The notes beneath the pieces were generated by a model that saw only the letters and a program-made list of their open reading frames with translations, was not told the origin of the DNA and did no database searches. From the NCBI RefSeq assembly GCF_021028955.1, contig NZ_JAIWPE010000053.1, forward strand, positions 1 through 64,000: a stretch of DNA of 64,000 bases, in the 5' to 3' direction. The translations under genes were made by a program, and so were the position numbers. Source of the DNA: Salipaludibacillus sp. CUR1. Lineage in GTDB: Bacteria; Bacillota; Bacilli; Bacillales; Salisediminibacteriaceae. Positions 1-8,296 of this stretch are shown piece by piece (position 1 is the first letter of the stretch; every line of letters starts with the position of its first letter).

Positions 1-51
1 CGGTCAACATCCTTTGGGTCTCTTTTTTCCTTTCTGCAGCTTTTTAATGAC

Positions 52-80
52 AGTATACTCGACAAATCCCGGACAGACAA
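52..80 (-). promoter_or_regulatory. Candidate sigma-A promoter reading out of the window
   Basis: On the minus strand a TTGTCT (-35-like, 4 of 6) is followed after exactly 17 bp by TATACT (-10, 5 of 6). Transcription would run leftwards past base 1. An ATG preceded by AAAGG lies about 40 bp downstream near base 12, so a gene outside the window may start here. Prediction by eye only. Confidence 0.4.
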
Positions 81-142
81 CGCTGTCAGCAATCAGTCAT
101 TTATAGCTAGCAGAAACAGCTAACAACTCAAAAAGATTTAAA

Positions 143-403
143 ATGTGGATTCCATTAATATTATTATTTTTTAACATCCTATTTATTTCATTTTTGATTG
201 AAGAATTAGTAGATGCTTCGGATCCAAACTATGGAATTTTAGGTTTTTCAACTCCTGTAATTGCTTTAATTTCACTCTTATACATTAGAAAATCAGGTAA
301 ACAAAATTCCGGTGTCTTAGTGAGAATGTTACAAGGGCTAAATTGGTTTTTCATTGTTTTCCCAGTACTAGTTAGCGCTTATATAGTATTATCTTTTGTG
401 TAA
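143..403 (+). CDS. Small two- or three-TM membrane protein, unknown function
   Basis: An 86-residue protein with three hydrophobic stretches: residues 3-22, about 33-47 and 65-85, the middle one short. A charged loop (SGKQNS) sits between the second and third. I do not recognise the family. The ATG is preceded by a purine-rich AAAAAGATTTAAA rather than a clear ribosome site, so the start is not firmly decided. The gene stands alone and is followed by a strong hairpin terminator at 532-570. The codon use is AT-rich like other small accessory genes nearby. It could be a bacteriocin-immunity-like or stress-related small membrane protein, but nothing in the sequence shows that. Confidence 0.55.
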   Translation: MWIPLILLFFNILFISFLIEELVDASDPNYGILGFSTPVIALISLLYIRKSGKQNSGVLVRMLQGLNWFFIVFPVLVSAYIVLSFV

Positions 404-531
404 ATATTTGTGATATATAGTTACCAAACAATGTCCATTAATAAAAATGGGGTTAATTTTTTGAAGGTTATGGAAAGTTAGCTTTACATTTACTAAAAAC
501 AACGCTAGTAAAATAACCTTATATTACAAAT

Positions 532-570
532 AAACCCAAAAATGCATTATTTTATGCGTTTTTGGGTTTT
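532..570. terminator. Bidirectional hairpin terminator
   Basis: The left arm AAACCCAAAAATGCAT pairs with ATGCGTTTTTGGGTTT across a short T-rich loop. T-runs on the right and A-runs on the left allow termination of the small membrane gene on the plus strand and of the regulator ending at 747 on the minus strand. Confidence 0.75.
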
Positions 571-746
571 CTGTTTTACGGTGCTTTTTTATTCCATTGG
601 TAAGTGTATTGCCAATGCGTGGTAGAGTGCTTGGCGTTACTAGGTAAAAAGAGGACAAGGGGTGGTATTATCAGAATTAATTTATCTTCCAAAGATTTTT
701 ATCTATATTCTTTCGGTCTTCCTCTGCAATTATCTGGTCTCCAGCT
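571..746. other. Gene-free spacer downstream of the Rgg-like regulator
   Basis: A plus-strand open frame runs from 604 into the antisense of the regulator, but it has no ribosome site and mirrors the real gene. I see no short hydrophobic (SHP-like) pheromone frame here. Confidence 0.4.
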
Positions 747-1637
747 TCAAGTACAAAAGTCTGGATCTTTACTTTCTCTTCCTTTTAAAATTAATTCCAA
801 AAAGCGTTCAAAATCGGAAGCATTATTTTCACAATTAAGGTCTCTTAATATAGATATCATATTGTTAACTAATTCTGTGCCTTCTTCAACTTGCCCCTTC
901 TTAATCATATAAATTCCATTAATATATTTTACGTTTATCCTAAGGTGAGTTTCATGTTCATCTAGCTTAAGATCCTCGATGTATGAAAAGAATTTCAGGA
1001 TATCCTCCTCATATTTGGTGACCATTTCATCACCCTTATTTACAGGACCTATTAAATAAATGATCGTATTTAAGTAAATACTTGCCATCACGTTTTTATA
1101 ATCTTTAAATGAATGATAACGCCTGCCTTTTTTAAAAGCGGTATGAGATAAATTCAATACCATTTCAGGATTCATTAACAACATGGTTGATCTATACAGC
1201 TTTAATTCATAGTCACCCCACACTTCCACAGAGAAGAGGTAATCAAATAAGGTTTGCGGATTAAGCTGTAGATCATCACTGTTTTCATTTTTTAGAATAT
1301 TAGAGTAGAGTTCAAGTAAAATCAAATGATTCCGATTTTCTTCAACTTCCATTAATTGTTCCAACTTAGCTATGTATTGTTCCATATAAGCCTGATTAAC
1401 ACCATTAAAAAATGAATCAATTGTCTGGTTGGAATAATTGTTATATATAAACAAAAATTCATCAAAAGAAATATTTAATCGTGTAAGCAATTTATTCATT
1501 AATGACAGGGAGATATCTGATTCGCCTCTTTCAAATTTTGATAAGAAAGAAACAGAGAGAGAGCCTTTGCCTAGTTCTTTCATTGATAAGCCTTTTTGTT
1601 TTCTAATTTTTCTTAAAGTTGGCCCATAAAGTTCCAT
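747..1637 (-). CDS. Rgg/GadR/MutR-like XRE-family transcriptional regulator
   Basis: A 296-residue regulator. Residues 1-60 form an XRE helix-turn-helix (LRKIRKQKGLSMKELG, then FLSKFERGESDISL). The rest is an all-helical repeat region of the TPR kind used by Rgg-type regulators to bind peptides. The length fits the family (about 280-300). I chose the ATG at 1637 rather than the upstream in-frame start at 1664 because AAGGAGAA lies 5 nt before it. It is divergent from the amidohydrolase gene at 1739 with only about 100 bp between the starts, so control of that gene is likely. No obvious peptide pheromone gene is nearby. Peptide control is inference from the family. Confidence 0.8.
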   Translation of the reverse strand: MELYGPTLRKIRKQKGLSMKELGKGSLSVSFLSKFERGESDISLSLMNKLLTRLNISFDEFLFIYNNYSNQTIDSFFNGVNQAYMEQYIAKLEQLMEVEENRNHLILLELYSNILKNENSDDLQLNPQTLFDYLFSVEVWGDYELKLYRSTMLLMNPEMVLNLSHTAFKKGRRYHSFKDYKNVMASIYLNTIIYLIGPVNKGDEMVTKYEEDILKFFSYIEDLKLDEHETHLRINVKYINGIYMIKKGQVEEGTELVNNMISILRDLNCENNASDFERFLELILKGRESKDPDFCT

Positions 1638-1738
1638 ACGATTCTCCTTTTTTAAAAATTCCACTATATGAGAATTTTATCCAGTTAAAATTATTGTACC
1701 TTATGATGGAACTAACACAAGTTAAAGGAGGATGTAGA

Positions 1739-3058
1739 ATGGGCTATTTATTAAAAAACTTATCTATTATAGATGTGGAATTAGAGAAAGTATTCCAAGG
1801 ATCAATTGAAGTTCAAGGTGAGCGGATAACACAAATATTCCATAGTGAAGTGAACAAGAAATACGATGAAACTTATGATATGCAAGGCAAGTTTGCGATT
1901 CCTGGATTAATTGATATGCACTGTCATATAAAAGAAGGGTTTGCCCCACACTTTACAGCAGCTGGTGTCACTACCATCAGAAATACAGCTGGAAATGTCA
2001 TGGAACTTGATAATTTAATTCAAGCTGAAAACAATGCGCCAACTCCGCGGGTGTACTCGGCAGACCGCATGATTGACGGAGCACCTGGACTTTGGGGACC
2101 GACAGGTATTGCAAATTTTGTAACAGAGCAGCCTGAAGAAGCTAGAAAAGAAGTGAGAAGACAAGTTCGTAATGGGGCACAATTTATCAAAGTGTATGGC
2201 TTGTTATCAAAACCAGTGATGAAAGCTGTGGTGGAGGAGGCTCAAAAGTATAATCTGGAAGTAAGTTGTGATCTTATTCACTCGACAGTCAACGCGTTAG
2301 AAGCGGCTGAACTAGGCGTTACCTGGTTTGAACATGCTTCAGGAATTATTCAAGCCATGTATCCAGGATGGCACATGCAGGCAGAAGGGTTTGATATAGA
2401 TTGGGAGAAGGTAAACCAAGGCAAAATTGATGAAGTTTGCGAAAAGTTATTAGCCTATAATGTGAAGCTTTGCCCAACCTTAACAGTGTTCGATCAAATT
2501 CAACTTTTGCCAAATTCGTGGGATCCTAAAAATGTTATAACTCAATCGTGTGGATTATTAAGTCAGTCGTGTGGCTTAACTGAGCATTGGGAAAGCTTAG
2601 CTGAAAATGAAGACACATTTAAAGACAATTTAGGTTTTTTAAATAATGTTACTAAACGAATCGCAAAAACGTATCATGATTTAGGTGGAACAGTTGTAAC
2701 AGGAACAGACTGCCCAGCAGGTGTGTGGACATTCCCTGGAATGGGTCTGCATCGGGAGCTGGAGTTGTTTGTGGAAATTGGATTATCTGAGATGGAAGCC
2801 CTTCAAGCCGCAACGAACAAAGCTGCTAAGTCGATTAATTTAGAACAAGTCGGGATGATAAAGAAAGATCATATTGCTGATTTAGTTATTTTAGACAAGA
2901 ATCCACTGGACAATATTGAAAATACAAAAGAGATTTTCAGTATTATAAAGGGTGGAAAGGTATATGAGCAGCAAGCCATTTTAAAAACAGTTCCAAGTAA
3001 GGAGTATTTGGAGAAGACATTCAAGGAATTTGAAAAGAAATTTAATATAAGCTCTTAA
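1739..3058 (+). CDS. Metal-dependent amidohydrolase (imidazolonepropionase/prolidase-like)
   Basis: A 439-residue protein of the amidohydrolase superfamily (COG1228-like). It shows the HxH metal motif (H61, H63, in GLIDMHCH), a likely carboxylated lysine (K151 in FIKVYG), further ligands H181 and H199, and D324 in TGTDCPAG, followed by the small beta-sandwich C-terminus. It should hydrolyse a C-N bond in a cyclic amide or dipeptide in the cytoplasm; the substrate cannot be read from sequence. The reading frame is open 40 codons further upstream, but AAAGGAGG seven bases before the ATG at 1739 fixes the start. The Rgg-like regulator is divergent, suggesting paired regulation. Confidence 0.85.
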   Translation: MGYLLKNLSIIDVELEKVFQGSIEVQGERITQIFHSEVNKKYDETYDMQGKFAIPGLIDMHCHIKEGFAPHFTAAGVTTIRNTAGNVMELDNLIQAENNAPTPRVYSADRMIDGAPGLWGPTGIANFVTEQPEEARKEVRRQVRNGAQFIKVYGLLSKPVMKAVVEEAQKYNLEVSCDLIHSTVNALEAAELGVTWFEHASGIIQAMYPGWHMQAEGFDIDWEKVNQGKIDEVCEKLLAYNVKLCPTLTVFDQIQLLPNSWDPKNVITQSCGLLSQSCGLTEHWESLAENEDTFKDNLGFLNNVTKRIAKTYHDLGGTVVTGTDCPAGVWTFPGMGLHRELELFVEIGLSEMEALQAATNKAAKSINLEQVGMIKKDHIADLVILDKNPLDNIENTKEIFSIIKGGKVYEQQAILKTVPSKEYLEKTFKEFEKKFNISS

Positions 3059-3068
3059 CACTTTTTTT

Positions 3069-3097
3069 GTTAACTGGAAAATGATGTTAAGCTAAAG
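3069..3097 (+). promoter_or_regulatory. GTTAA direct-repeat element, copy 1
   Basis: GTTAA, then TGGAAAA, then GTTAA and CTAAAG. A nearly identical block lies at 40601-40630 upstream of the S41 peptidase. Two GTTAA half-sites about 17 bp apart resemble direct-repeat response-regulator sites. Function is inferred only from conservation between the two loci. Confidence 0.3.
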
Positions 3098-3196
3098 GGA
3101 GAGCATTAATTAGTTAATTATCCATTAAAGTGCAAATACAATTTTAGCAGTCGTTTTCCTGTTTGAAATTCCTGCGTTCTAAAAGAAGGCTTAACA

Positions 3197-3418
3197 GTGA
3201 ATTTATTACTTTGGCTGTCTGGTGGATTCATCATGATCGGATTTATTATTCTCGTTTCCATGAAGAAAAATATGGAGATTAAGCTTGCCCTTCTAAATAG
3301 ATCTATGGAAAGTACAAAAGGTGCAGCTAAACCTATCGTTTGGTGGATTGTGTTATCAACAGTATGGGGAATCGTGAGTATTTTTCTTATTGTGTGGATG
3401 TTTCATTTTGCAGTCTAA
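3197..3418 (+). CDS. Small membrane protein with two TM segments
   Basis: A 73-residue protein with hydrophobic segments at residues 2-20 and 47-70 separated by a basic, polar stretch (MKKNMEIKLALLNRSMESTKG). I do not recognise a named family. Start is a GTG with AGAAGG about 8 bp upstream. It ends about 80 bp before the metalloprotease-like gene and on the same strand, so the two may be co-transcribed. The function is unknown. Confidence 0.55.
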   Translation: MNLLLWLSGGFIMIGFIILVSMKKNMEIKLALLNRSMESTKGAAKPIVWWIVLSTVWGIVSIFLIVWMFHFAV

Positions 3419-3496
3419 TAAGTGAAAGAAGATCCACTAAGCTAATAATGCTTTTGTTAGCTTGTATCCAAAGAGGAGAAAGTAATAGTTATATTC

Positions 3497-3955
3497 TTGC
3501 TGTTTTATATTTTAATAATTCCTTTATGTGTCTTATTACACGAAATAGGACATGGGATCGGGGTTGTTCTATCGTCAAAGTCCCATGCCCATATTTATTT
3601 AGGGAGTCTGCATAAAAATAATCACACGTTAAGTATTGGAAGGCTTCATTTTTACATTCATTGGGCTTATTTTGGTTTTTGCAAATGGGATGATAATCTC
3701 GCTAAACGCCAAAGGATGACAGCTTTAGCAGGGGGACCTGTAATGTCACTGCTGATTGGATGCATATCTGGATTGTTAATGATAAATGTTTCAAACGGAA
3801 ATATACATTCTATTTTAATTGGCATCACAGTTTTTAACATTTTCAGTTTTCTCGTAACTGCCATTCCATTGAAATACCCTCGTTGGTGGGGAGCATATAA
3901 AGGTCTTCCATCAGATGGCCTGCAATTTTTAAATTTACTTAGGGGGAATAAATAG
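3497..3955 (+). CDS. M50-like (site-2-protease-type) membrane metalloprotease
   Basis: A roughly 152-residue membrane protein with HEIGH (HExxH) at about residues 15-19 inside the first TM segment and a late LPSDG motif that could supply the third zinc ligand, as in site-2 proteases. Further hydrophobic stretches lie around residues 80-100 and 105-125. It is shorter than typical S2P enzymes and lacks a PDZ domain, resembling the small M50 membrane proteins of Bacillus. The start is unclear: a TTG at 3497 lies about 18 bp from AGAGGAGAA, while the better-spaced codon at 3485 is ATA. Its substrate is unknown. Confidence 0.65.
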   Translation: MLFYILIIPLCVLLHEIGHGIGVVLSSKSHAHIYLGSLHKNNHTLSIGRLHFYIHWAYFGFCKWDDNLAKRQRMTALAGGPVMSLLIGCISGLLMINVSNGNIHSILIGITVFNIFSFLVTAIPLKYPRWWGAYKGLPSDGLQFLNLLRGNK

Positions 3956-3999
3956 ACTGACCGTTAAATCCTACTCCCACATTGATCGTAACCGCTTTA

Positions 4000-4926
4000 T
4001 TATAAAAAATAAATTCCAAAAGAAAAAATAGCAAAAACACTAAACAGTGAAATAACTAATGAGGTCATCATTGTCACGACACCAAACTTTTCATCAGCTC
4101 CGTACATCCCCATAACTACAGGGGCCGTGGCGATGGTGGGCATGGCCATTTGAATAATTAAAATCGGTGGCTCCAAGTTTTGCAAAGGCAGAATAAGAAC
4201 AGTCAGTATGCCGATCATTGGTAAAATGAGCAGTTTAATTAATACCGGCATAGCCACGGCTCTATAGGGAATGGTGTATTTCTCTTTGAGGACCGTTATA
4301 ATCAGCATCCCGATAAAGAACATTGCAAGGGGTGTCGCAGCTCCGGCCAGCTTGCCTACAAAACTTTGCAGGATAATAGGTAGAGTAAGGTTGAATGAAA
4401 CAATCACAACTCCAATCAAGACCGCACAAACAGGGGCGGTGAACGCTTTTTTCAAATACCCTATTGTCAGTTTCCTGTCTTTTTGGATCGTATACACCCC
4501 GAGTGTCCACAGAACCAAGCACATTCCGGCATCAAAAACAGCAGCAAAGACGGCTCCTTCAGACCCGAAAAGCGCAGCGCACAGAGGAATTCCAATTAAA
4601 CCAGTATTCCCGAATGTCGCTAGAAAAGCACTGTCAGAAACCTTTTCTCTCTCTTGTAAGAACACTTTCATCATCCCATAGGCTAAAGCTAAACCTAATA
4701 TATTAAAAGAAAGTGAGAAGAAAAAGATGCTCGCAAGTTTAGCCGTCAGGTTTTCTTGCGCTGAAATCTCCAGGAACCCATTCAGAATAATGGCAGGAAG
4801 CGTAATATTTAAAATCATAAAGATGAGCAGCTTTTTAATTTCAGGTGTCATGGCTACTTTCTTGCCAATCAGTAAACCAACCCCAATAAGAGCGAAGATT
4901 GTTAACATGGTATTTAATAGCAGCAT
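4000..4926 (-). CDS. AEC-family (auxin efflux carrier type) transporter
   Basis: A 308-residue membrane protein with about ten hydrophobic segments arranged as two five-helix halves. The first half begins with FALIGVGLLIGKK and PAIILNGF, typical of the AEC family, which exports or imports small organic acids such as malate or malonate. The ATG at 4926 is preceded by AGGAGG with good spacing. The gene converges on the metalloprotease gene with only 44 bp between stops and no visible terminator. No metabolic neighbour suggests a substrate. Confidence 0.85.
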   Translation of the reverse strand: MLLLNTMLTIFALIGVGLLIGKKVAMTPEIKKLLIFMILNITLPAIILNGFLEISAQENLTAKLASIFFFSLSFNILGLALAYGMMKVFLQEREKVSDSAFLATFGNTGLIGIPLCAALFGSEGAVFAAVFDAGMCLVLWTLGVYTIQKDRKLTIGYLKKAFTAPVCAVLIGVVIVSFNLTLPIILQSFVGKLAGAATPLAMFFIGMLIITVLKEKYTIPYRAVAMPVLIKLLILPMIGILTVLILPLQNLEPPILIIQMAMPTIATAPVVMGMYGADEKFGVVTMMTSLVISLFSVFAIFSFGIYFL

Positions 4927-5206
4927 GGCAAGCGGCCTCCTTAAAGACAGTCTTTATAAAAATGAAGGTTAAATGCGACCACCTTAACTATAAGAAAAGA
5001 TTTATGAAACATAGGCTGTGCCGTAAAGATAAGGGGATAAGCCTAGCTTTTTTAAAAAATGACTTAAACACCTGACTTTAGCCTATGGCTCTGCTCATAC
5101 TATGGTGCATACATAAGGGGGTGAAATTTAAGTGTAAATGGAACTATTTATCCATTTTATTGTGAGAGAAAGATGAGGCATAAACAACAATATTGGGGGA
5201 CTAAAG
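4927..5206. other. Gene-free spacer with weak inverted repeats
   Basis: This AT-rich spacer contains short inverted matches (ATAGGCT near 5010 with AGCCTAT near 5085; AGGCT/AGCCT followed by a T-run near 5050). These could form a weak terminator-like fold. No coding frame beyond about 12 codons has a ribosome site. Confidence 0.3.
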
Positions 5207-5263
5207 ATGATTCATTTTTTTGAATATAATTGGCAAGTAAGAGACGAATGGTTTGACTGGTAA
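5207..5263 (+). pseudogene. N-terminal remnant of a DinB-family protein
   Basis: ATG at 5207 follows GGGGGACTAAAG and opens an 18-codon frame reading MIHFFEYNWQVRDEWFDW, then TAA. From memory this matches the start of DinB-superfamily (DUF664/DinB_2-like) metal-binding proteins, in which a tyrosine-asparagine-tryptophan-glutamine block is followed by a glutamate-tryptophan pair. The remaining roughly 130 codons expected for the family are absent from all three frames downstream. It is most likely a truncated relic. Confidence 0.45.
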
Positions 5264-5409
5264 AAAATGCAAAGGACAAGAAACAACCACTCATACAGGT
5301 CTGGCATAGCGGAGTGGTGTATTTATGGGGAGTAGAAAATGATGGGTAGATTAACTTTTAGAATAGTTGGTACACAGGGAATAAAAGTAAGGAGAGGGGG
5401 AGAAATGAA

Positions 5410-5610
5410 ATGAATAGACCAAAGTATTTTTACAGAATCTTATTCTTTTTAGCAGGTGTTGCGTTGGCAGTATTTTTATTTACCGTACCCCATAATTTAG
5501 ACCAAGGGTTTGCGACAGGGCTCATGGTAGCGTATATCGTTATAGGCGGTATAGGTATTGAAATAGCATGGAATCGTTTTAATAACGAAAGAAAAGACAC
5601 CACGTCATGA
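5410..5610 (+). CDS. Small membrane protein with two TM segments
   Basis: A 66-residue protein with two hydrophobic spans (residues 8-25 and 35-52) and basic ends. GGAGAGGGGG lies upstream. A short 24-codon frame (5339-5413) with its own GGGGAG site ends in ATGAAATGAATG just at this start, so translational coupling is conceivable. A hairpin ACACCAC/GTGGTGT overlaps the stop (about 5597-5623). The family is not recognised and the function is unknown. Confidence 0.55.
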   Translation: MNRPKYFYRILFFLAGVALAVFLFTVPHNLDQGFATGLMVAYIVIGGIGIEIAWNRFNNERKDTTS

Positions 5611-5836
5611 CAGGATGTGGTGTATCTACATGACTCGTTATTCTACAAGATTGTTAAACAATAGTCGGTCGTTTTTGGATTGAACCAGTGGCTTACATTT
5701 ATAAAGCAGAGTTTTAAAGTTTGCATGTGAGCGGGGGGAATTCAATCAGAAAGCGTCTGGGGAAACTAATAATGTTAGAAAGCAAATTATTTAACAAACA
5801 AAATGAGATATTAAATTTAAAGATAGGTGATTATTC

Positions 5837-6271
5837 ATGAGTGAGAGAAAATTAGAAGTATGGGAGCCAATTGAAAACTTTAATGGCTCACTGCATTTTA
5901 AAGAAATGATGTATGGAGAAGAAGGGTTGAAATTTATATTTAATGATAACTTACAAAATGAATTTCATTTTACTTATGGAGACTTCAGGGATGGGATGTT
6001 TGTCTGGGCTGTTCGATTTACAGAAGAATTTAAACGAGGGGATCTCGTAGAAATAGCATCTGAAGCTAGAAAAACAGCCTTTGGGGCGGATAATAAAGAA
6101 TGGTGCTTTTACAAAATGACTGACTCTGATTTTATTAATTGGCACGACCAGCTATCTGGTCCCAGTAGTGAAGCATTTTCTGTGGAACATCATTTATTTG
6201 TGACGACTCAGGATACTTTTGAAGTAATAAGCGAATACGAGCCCAAAGTGACAGTGAAAAAATCCTTGTAG
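5837..6271 (+). CDS. Conserved-looking soluble protein, unknown function
   Basis: A 144-residue acidic, aromatic-rich cytoplasmic protein without TM segments or signal peptide. A repeated beta-strand pattern (KFIFNDN, EFHFTYGDF, FVWAVRF) and a C-terminal VEHHLFVTTQDTFEVISEYEP suggest a small beta-rich fold, like many immunity-type or hypothetical proteins of Bacillus. AGATAGGTG precedes the ATG. It stands alone. I do not recognise a family and propose no function. Confidence 0.6.
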   Translation: MSERKLEVWEPIENFNGSLHFKEMMYGEEGLKFIFNDNLQNEFHFTYGDFRDGMFVWAVRFTEEFKRGDLVEIASEARKTAFGADNKEWCFYKMTDSDFINWHDQLSGPSSEAFSVEHHLFVTTQDTFEVISEYEPKVTVKKSL

Positions 6272-6381
6272 AAGGGTTTTTTGTCACTAAATTTAAATCA
6301 TCTTATTATGAGGCTATTCATAAAGAACAGAAACACAATTTGTTATAATTATTACATATTATTCCAAAGGAGGAGCTGAAA

Positions 6382-7173
6382 CTGAAATACTTGTGGATGG
6401 TACTGGGATTATGCGGATTAGTGACGGTAGGATGTTCATCTGACGATACCGAAGAAACACTAAAATTAGAAGGTGACTATTTAAGAGGCGATCCAAATTC
6501 AACCCTTAATGCTTTCACTTTATTTGTGGATGATTCTCTATCGGGTGGATTTAGCTTTGAACTTTATGACGCGATTAATGAATTGGAAACCTATTCTGCG
6601 GAAACCTACCAAGTCCTTACAGATGAAAAGACTAAAATCTATTTACCTAACGAAAAGAATCCTATCACAGCTGATGAATTTTTTAATGAAAGAGGGGGGA
6701 GGGAGCAATTTCCACAAGAAGTTGAAGTGACGTTTGAGAATGCTTTTGAAAGAGAGGGACAGGAGTACACAGACATTTCCGAGGTCTTTTCTTTAAATTC
6801 CCAACATTTGGCTAAAGAGGTTCACTTTAAACCGATGACAATAGATTATATAAATGACGTATTCAAACCTATTAATGAGGAATATGTGAACCTTCATACG
6901 ATCGGAACAGACGGTGGGCCAAGTTCAGACCTAATGGGGGAAATTAAACTGCTAGATAACTTTGAAGAAATTAACACTGATGGGAGATTAAATTACGATT
7001 TTTTAAATGAGGTTAATCGTTTCTTTTCTCATCAACAGCCGGACGAATTAGATTTTGACATTACAGAAACTAGAGGTTATCTGATTTCAATAGGGCAAGA
7101 TGATAAGCTCGTTACCTTAAACCCAGATGAGGTGCTTGAATGGGTAAAAGAAACGTATGATTTTGGGGATTAG
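6382..7173 (+). CDS. Lipoprotein, unknown function
   Basis: A 263-residue exported lipoprotein. If translation begins at the CTG at 6382, the N-terminus reads L/M-KYLWMVLGLCGLVTVGC, a standard lipoprotein signal with a short basic start and the acylated cysteine near residue 18, followed by a charged mature region. AAAGGAGG lies eight bases before this CTG; the next in-frame candidates (TTG at 6391, ATG at 6397) are too far away and lose the lysine. The mature part is acidic and has no recognised domain. An uncommon CTG start is the odd feature. It sits alone between hypothetical genes. Confidence 0.65.
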   Translation: MKYLWMVLGLCGLVTVGCSSDDTEETLKLEGDYLRGDPNSTLNAFTLFVDDSLSGGFSFELYDAINELETYSAETYQVLTDEKTKIYLPNEKNPITADEFFNERGGREQFPQEVEVTFENAFEREGQEYTDISEVFSLNSQHLAKEVHFKPMTIDYINDVFKPINEEYVNLHTIGTDGGPSSDLMGEIKLLDNFEEINTDGRLNYDFLNEVNRFFSHQQPDELDFDITETRGYLISIGQDDKLVTLNPDEVLEWVKETYDFGD

Positions 7174-7451
7174 TTTTAACTCGGCTTAAAAAAAGACTGA
7201 AGGTGTAGTGGATACTCTGGTAATGGGAGTGGTTGACGAATAAGGACATGTATTAAGTTATATAACAATAGCTTAGTACTTTCTATTGGTCTTGATTTAA
7301 GGAGAGTGTATTCTCAAGTTTGTACACAATGGTGATTCATTTATTGCCGTAAAACTGTTTTTACTTAATATACACTTGAGGATAATAAATTGGCAGTCCA
7401 TACAAAGGAGTGGCTGGCCCTATAATTACTCATATCGGAGGTTCATAATTT

Positions 7452-7643
7452 ATGAAGTATTGGCTAATAGCATTGGGCTGGGGAATGATCTGCTTTTCAG
7501 GAGGCCCTTTTATGCTCAGCATGATGAGAGAAGAAGAGTTAAATATGATGTTTTTCATGGGCGGACTTATGGGGATAATTTTTGCAGGCTTCGGTTTATT
7601 TATGAAGAAAAAGTCTGAAGAAAGCAACCCTTTCTTTAAATAA
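7452..7643 (+). CDS. Small membrane protein with two TM segments
   Basis: A 63-residue protein. Hydrophobic residues 3-24 and 31-50 are joined by an acidic methionine-rich loop (MREEELNMM); the tail is basic (MKKKSEESNPFFK). GGAGG lies about 11 bases before the ATG. A longer frame overlapping from 7376 in another register lacks a ribosome site and is treated as a shadow. No family recognised. Confidence 0.6.
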   Translation: MKYWLIALGWGMICFSGGPFMLSMMREEELNMMFFMGGLMGIIFAGFGLFMKKKSEESNPFFK

Positions 7644-7790
7644 ATAAGCAGATGAGTAACCAGGACGATAGTGAAGGTCCAGAGAGCTTTCTTCACGTAT
7701 TTATTATGATAACGCTACGGAAGGGATACAGGACAAGCTGTTGCAGCTGAAATGTCGCTAATTATAAGAATTCGATAAGGGAGGGGTTCT

Positions 7791-8102
7791 TTGAGAAGGC
7801 TGAACAGGAAACATATGAGTTGGAGTTTAATCATCTGTCTTATAGTACCTTTTTTTATACCAAGTAAATTTTTTTTTGAAGGTATAGGAAGTTACACTTA
7901 TGGTTTTCCTTTAAAATATATAACGATATATCAACAAGAACCAACGAGTGCATGGTTTTTCGGTAACTTTTTTAATGGAAATGCTGGTTTGCACATAAAC
8001 CCTGCTGCATTACTGTTAAATGCTTTTATTATTTACTTAATAGTCAGACTTGCAGTTACTAATATTAAGAAGAAAAAAGACGCGGGTTCCATTGTTCAAT
8101 AA
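7791..8102 (+). CDS. Membrane protein related to the 14856-15290 protein
   Basis: A 103-residue protein with TM segments near residues 11-27 and 73-92. Start is TTG, preceded by AGGGAGGGG. The central YGFP motif followed by xxITIYQQEP and the C-terminal LLLNAFIIYLIVRL align with YGFP, LAIHEP and FNFFFFYWILRL of the protein encoded at 14856-15290, so the two are distant paralogues of an unnamed family. The earlier TM pair of the longer paralogue is missing here. It converges on the TrhA-like gene, with a shared terminator at 8208-8237. Function unknown. Confidence 0.6.
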   Translation: MRRLNRKHMSWSLIICLIVPFFIPSKFFFEGIGSYTYGFPLKYITIYQQEPTSAWFFGNFFNGNAGLHINPAALLLNAFIIYLIVRLAVTNIKKKKDAGSIVQ

Positions 8103-8207
8103 CCCCCATTTTATTAAATTGAAAAATATACGGAACAGGTAAATGAACTGTTTAGATAAAATCTAATACAGGTTAGATTACAAAGATAAGTTTTATAGGT
8201 GCCAAAC

Positions 8208-8237
8208 AAACCCCATGCAGTTATCTGCATGGGGTTT
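8208..8237. terminator. Strong hairpin terminator between convergent genes
   Basis: AAACCCCATGCAG and CTGCATGGGGTTT form a perfect 13-bp stem around TTAT. It serves the membrane protein gene on the left and probably the TrhA-like gene on the right. Confidence 0.8.
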
Positions 8238-8296
8238 ATGGGCATAATTTAAATTGCTGCCTCTTAAGATGGCAAAACTTTTCTAAAGACTAATAA

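Noticed and set aside
604-912. Plus-strand gene of 102 codons
   Set aside because: It lies largely antisense to the end of the Rgg-like regulator and has no ribosome site.
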